54,080 nt of DNA from Gammaproteobacteria bacterium (GTDB lineage: Bacteria; Pseudomonadota; Gammaproteobacteria; Ga0077536): assembly GCA_016874535.1 (NCBI GenBank), contig VGUA01000011.1:1-54080 (forward strand), written 5' to 3'. Of the stretch, positions 52,813 through 54,080 are shown piece after piece. Below the pieces are notes generated by a model, which was not told the origin of the DNA, ran no database searches, and saw nothing but the letters and a program-made list of their open reading frames with translations. The translations under genes were made by a program, and so were the position numbers. Within the stretch, counting starts at the first letter, position 1. Each line of letters starts with the position of its first letter.

Positions 52813-53379
52813 GTGCAGGAGCTGCTTTATCTCATCCCCGCGCTGGGGCAGATTCGGGACTTCCTGGAGTTGGGCGGGGATGTGCTGCTGCTCATTTCCT
52901 TGCTCACGCTGGTCATGTGGGCCTTCGCCATCGAACGGCTGATCTTCTTCTTTACGGGCTACCGGGCGCTCGCCGCCCTGGCCCGCGCGAGTTGGGACCA
53001 GCGCGCGGATCGCACTTCCTGGCAGGCGCATCGGATCCGCGAGCAATGGGTCTCGCAGGTGCGTCAGGCGCTGGAGCGGCACCTCGGGCTGATCTCTGCG
53101 TGCGTGGCGCTGTGTCCACTGCTTGGATTGCTCGGCACCGTCACCGGCATGGTGGAGGTCTTCGAGGTGATGGCCATCTCCGGCTCACGCAATCCGCGCT
53201 CGATGGCGGCCGGCGTCTCCAAAGCCACCATACCCACCATGGCCGGCATGGTGGCCGCGCTGTCAGGCATCGCCATCAGCGCTTTCCTGCAGCAATGGGC
53301 AAAGCGCGAAAGTGCCCGCATTGCACAGGCCCTGGTGCTGGAGCATTCAAGTACGGCGACAACCGGCCCCAGGGGCTGA
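52813..53379 (+). CDS. exbB: ExbB2/TolQ-type proton channel subunit
   Basis: This 188-residue membrane protein has three helices (about 18-40, 95-118, 140-165) and the family core CPLLGLLGTVTGMVEVFEVM and SKATIPTMAGMVAALSGIAIS. The start is GTG at 52813, 10 nt after the large ExbB stop. Two different ExbB-type subunits in one operon, one long and one short, are typical of TonB2 systems. Confidence 0.92.
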   Translation: MQELLYLIPALGQIRDFLELGGDVLLLISLLTLVMWAFAIERLIFFFTGYRALAALARASWDQRADRTSWQAHRIREQWVSQVRQALERHLGLISACVALCPLLGLLGTVTGMVEVFEVMAISGSRNPRSMAAGVSKATIPTMAGMVAALSGIAISAFLQQWAKRESARIAQALVLEHSSTATTGPRG

Positions 53380-53395
53380 GATACAGAGGCGAACC

Positions 53396-53803
53396 ATGCG
53401 ACGTTTTGGCAGCAGTGCAAGTGTGGAGGAGGAATCCAGCATCGATCTCACGCCCATGCTGGACGTGGTCTTCATCATGCTGATCTTCTTCATCGTCACG
53501 GCGACCTTCGTGAAAGAGGCCGGCATCGACGTCAACCGTCCGGATGCTGCCACTGCCGTGATGCAGGAGAAGGCGAACATCCTCATTGCCATCGACGCCA
53601 ACAACAGCATCTGGATTGATCGCCGGCAGGTGGACGTGCGCTCCGTGCGTGCCAACATCGAGCGCCTGCATGCGGAGAATCCCCAGGGTTCGGTGGTGAT
53701 TCAGGCCGACGAGGCCTCCAACACCAAGACCCTCATTTCGATCATGGATGCAGCCCGGGCGGCGGGCGTGTTCAACGTGGCCATTGCCGCAGACGACCAG
53801 TGA
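53396..53803 (+). CDS. exbD: ExbD/TolR-family biopolymer transport protein
   Basis: This 135-residue protein has one membrane helix (IDLTPMLDVVFIMLIFFIVTATF, about 16-38) carrying the proton-path Asp in PMLDVVF, followed by the periplasmic TolR-like domain. It lies 16 nt after exbB and overlaps the tonB2 gene start as GTGA. Confidence 0.95.
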   Translation: MRRFGSSASVEEESSIDLTPMLDVVFIMLIFFIVTATFVKEAGIDVNRPDAATAVMQEKANILIAIDANNSIWIDRRQVDVRSVRANIERLHAENPQGSVVIQADEASNTKTLISIMDAARAAGVFNVAIAADDQ

Positions 53804-54080
53804 GTCCGGCAGAGGTGATCGGCCGCGCAGCACCCGGTCTTCCGGAAACCGATGGCCTGCGTGCAGGCCTGCGGTTCCTTGGGGGGCTACTGGCTGCGGC
53901 TGCCGTCACCGCGCTGCTGCTCTGGACCATGAACATCCTGATCGCTCAGGCGGATCGCACGCTGGATGAGGCCAAGCGCGGTCATCTGCTCGACTTTGTG
54001 CGGGTGAAGCGCGAAGAAGCCGTGCAACGTCGCCAGAGTCGCGCCGAGAAACCGCCGCCGCCGGCACCACCCCCGCCGCA
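53800..54080 (+). CDS. TonB-like energy transducer, cut by the window edge
   Basis: The 93 residues visible start at a GTG overlapping exbD. They contain one membrane helix (FLGGLLAAAAVTALLLWTMNIL, about 27-48), then VRVKREE, a basic segment and a poly-proline run at the edge. This is the N-terminus of a TonB2-type protein; its C-terminal TonB domain should lie outside the window. It would be the transducer driven by the two ExbB-type channels and ExbD before it, distinct from the TonB at 18160-19236. Confidence 0.85.
   Translation, partial: MSPAEVIGRAAPGLPETDGLRAGLRFLGGLLAAAAVTALLLWTMNILIAQADRTLDEAKRGHLLDFVRVKREEAVQRRQSRAEKPPPPAPPPP

Overview
The window is a GC-rich chromosomal segment of a gammaproteobacterium that I cannot place more narrowly. 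Evidence for this is the block gshB-tonB-yqgE/algH-ruvX-pyrR-pyrB-pyrC', which has the same gene order as Pseudomonas, together with hemC-hemD-hemX-hemY, an aerobic hemF, a TonB/ExbB2/ExbD/DUF3450 energy-transduction set, and tight ATGA/GTGA gene overlaps throughout.

Layout. (1) 1-11.4 kb is an accessory region: a Fic protein, a beta-lactamase-fold hydrolase, a lone molybdopterin oxidoreductase, a CxxC AhpD-like protein, a duplicated-domain secreted protein, a cNMP-binding protein, a Baeyer-Villiger-type monooxygenase, a GST and a RAYT (REP-associated tyrosine transposase). Between these genes lie at least 16 copies of a 20-bp half-palindrome (GTGACAGTTACCYYATTTCC and its inverse). I see none after 11.36 kb. 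(2) 11.4-13.4 kb holds a luciferase-like flavin monooxygenase and a ribbon-helix-helix/ParE-type toxin-antitoxin pair. (3) 13.4-26.9 kb is the core block for pyrimidine, glutathione and haem synthesis, then a ParA-like ATPase and an MsbA-type ABC exporter. The pyrC' product has lost its metal-binding histidines and is followed by a pyrK-like gene without pyrD. (4) 26.8-32.6 kb holds a TauD-type oxygenase, a hydrolase, hisB-hisH, a selenoprotein gene, a higBA remnant and a truncated two-component pair. (5) 32.9-39.3 kb looks like a catabolic/uptake locus: a glutamylamide-synthetase-like GS, a hydrolase, and a NitT/TauT-type ABC transporter with a Rieske oxygenase gene inside its operon. (6) 39.6-43.4 kb holds hemF and a small amino-sugar/methyltransferase cluster. 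(7) 43.5-48.2 kb is a selenocysteine locus. (8) 48.2-50.5 kb is an IS-damaged island edge with a NicX-like gene and a truncated acyl-CoA dehydrogenase. (9) 50.6 kb to the end is a TonB2-type energy-transduction operon that runs off the window.

The most interesting content is a nearly complete selenocysteine system spread over 18 kb. It comprises selA, selB, the tRNA-Sec gene selC (anticodon TCA) and two genes that make sense only if an in-frame UGA is read as selenocysteine. One encodes an AhpD-like protein (motif CHYU) divergent from selAB. The other encodes a thioredoxin/peroxiredoxin-fold protein (motif SYUGC) 12 kb away. Both UGAs are followed at SECIS spacing by a hairpin; the AhpD one carries the GGUCU loop I recall from E. 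coli fdhF. No selD is in the window. Read naively, both genes would be annotated as truncated or split.
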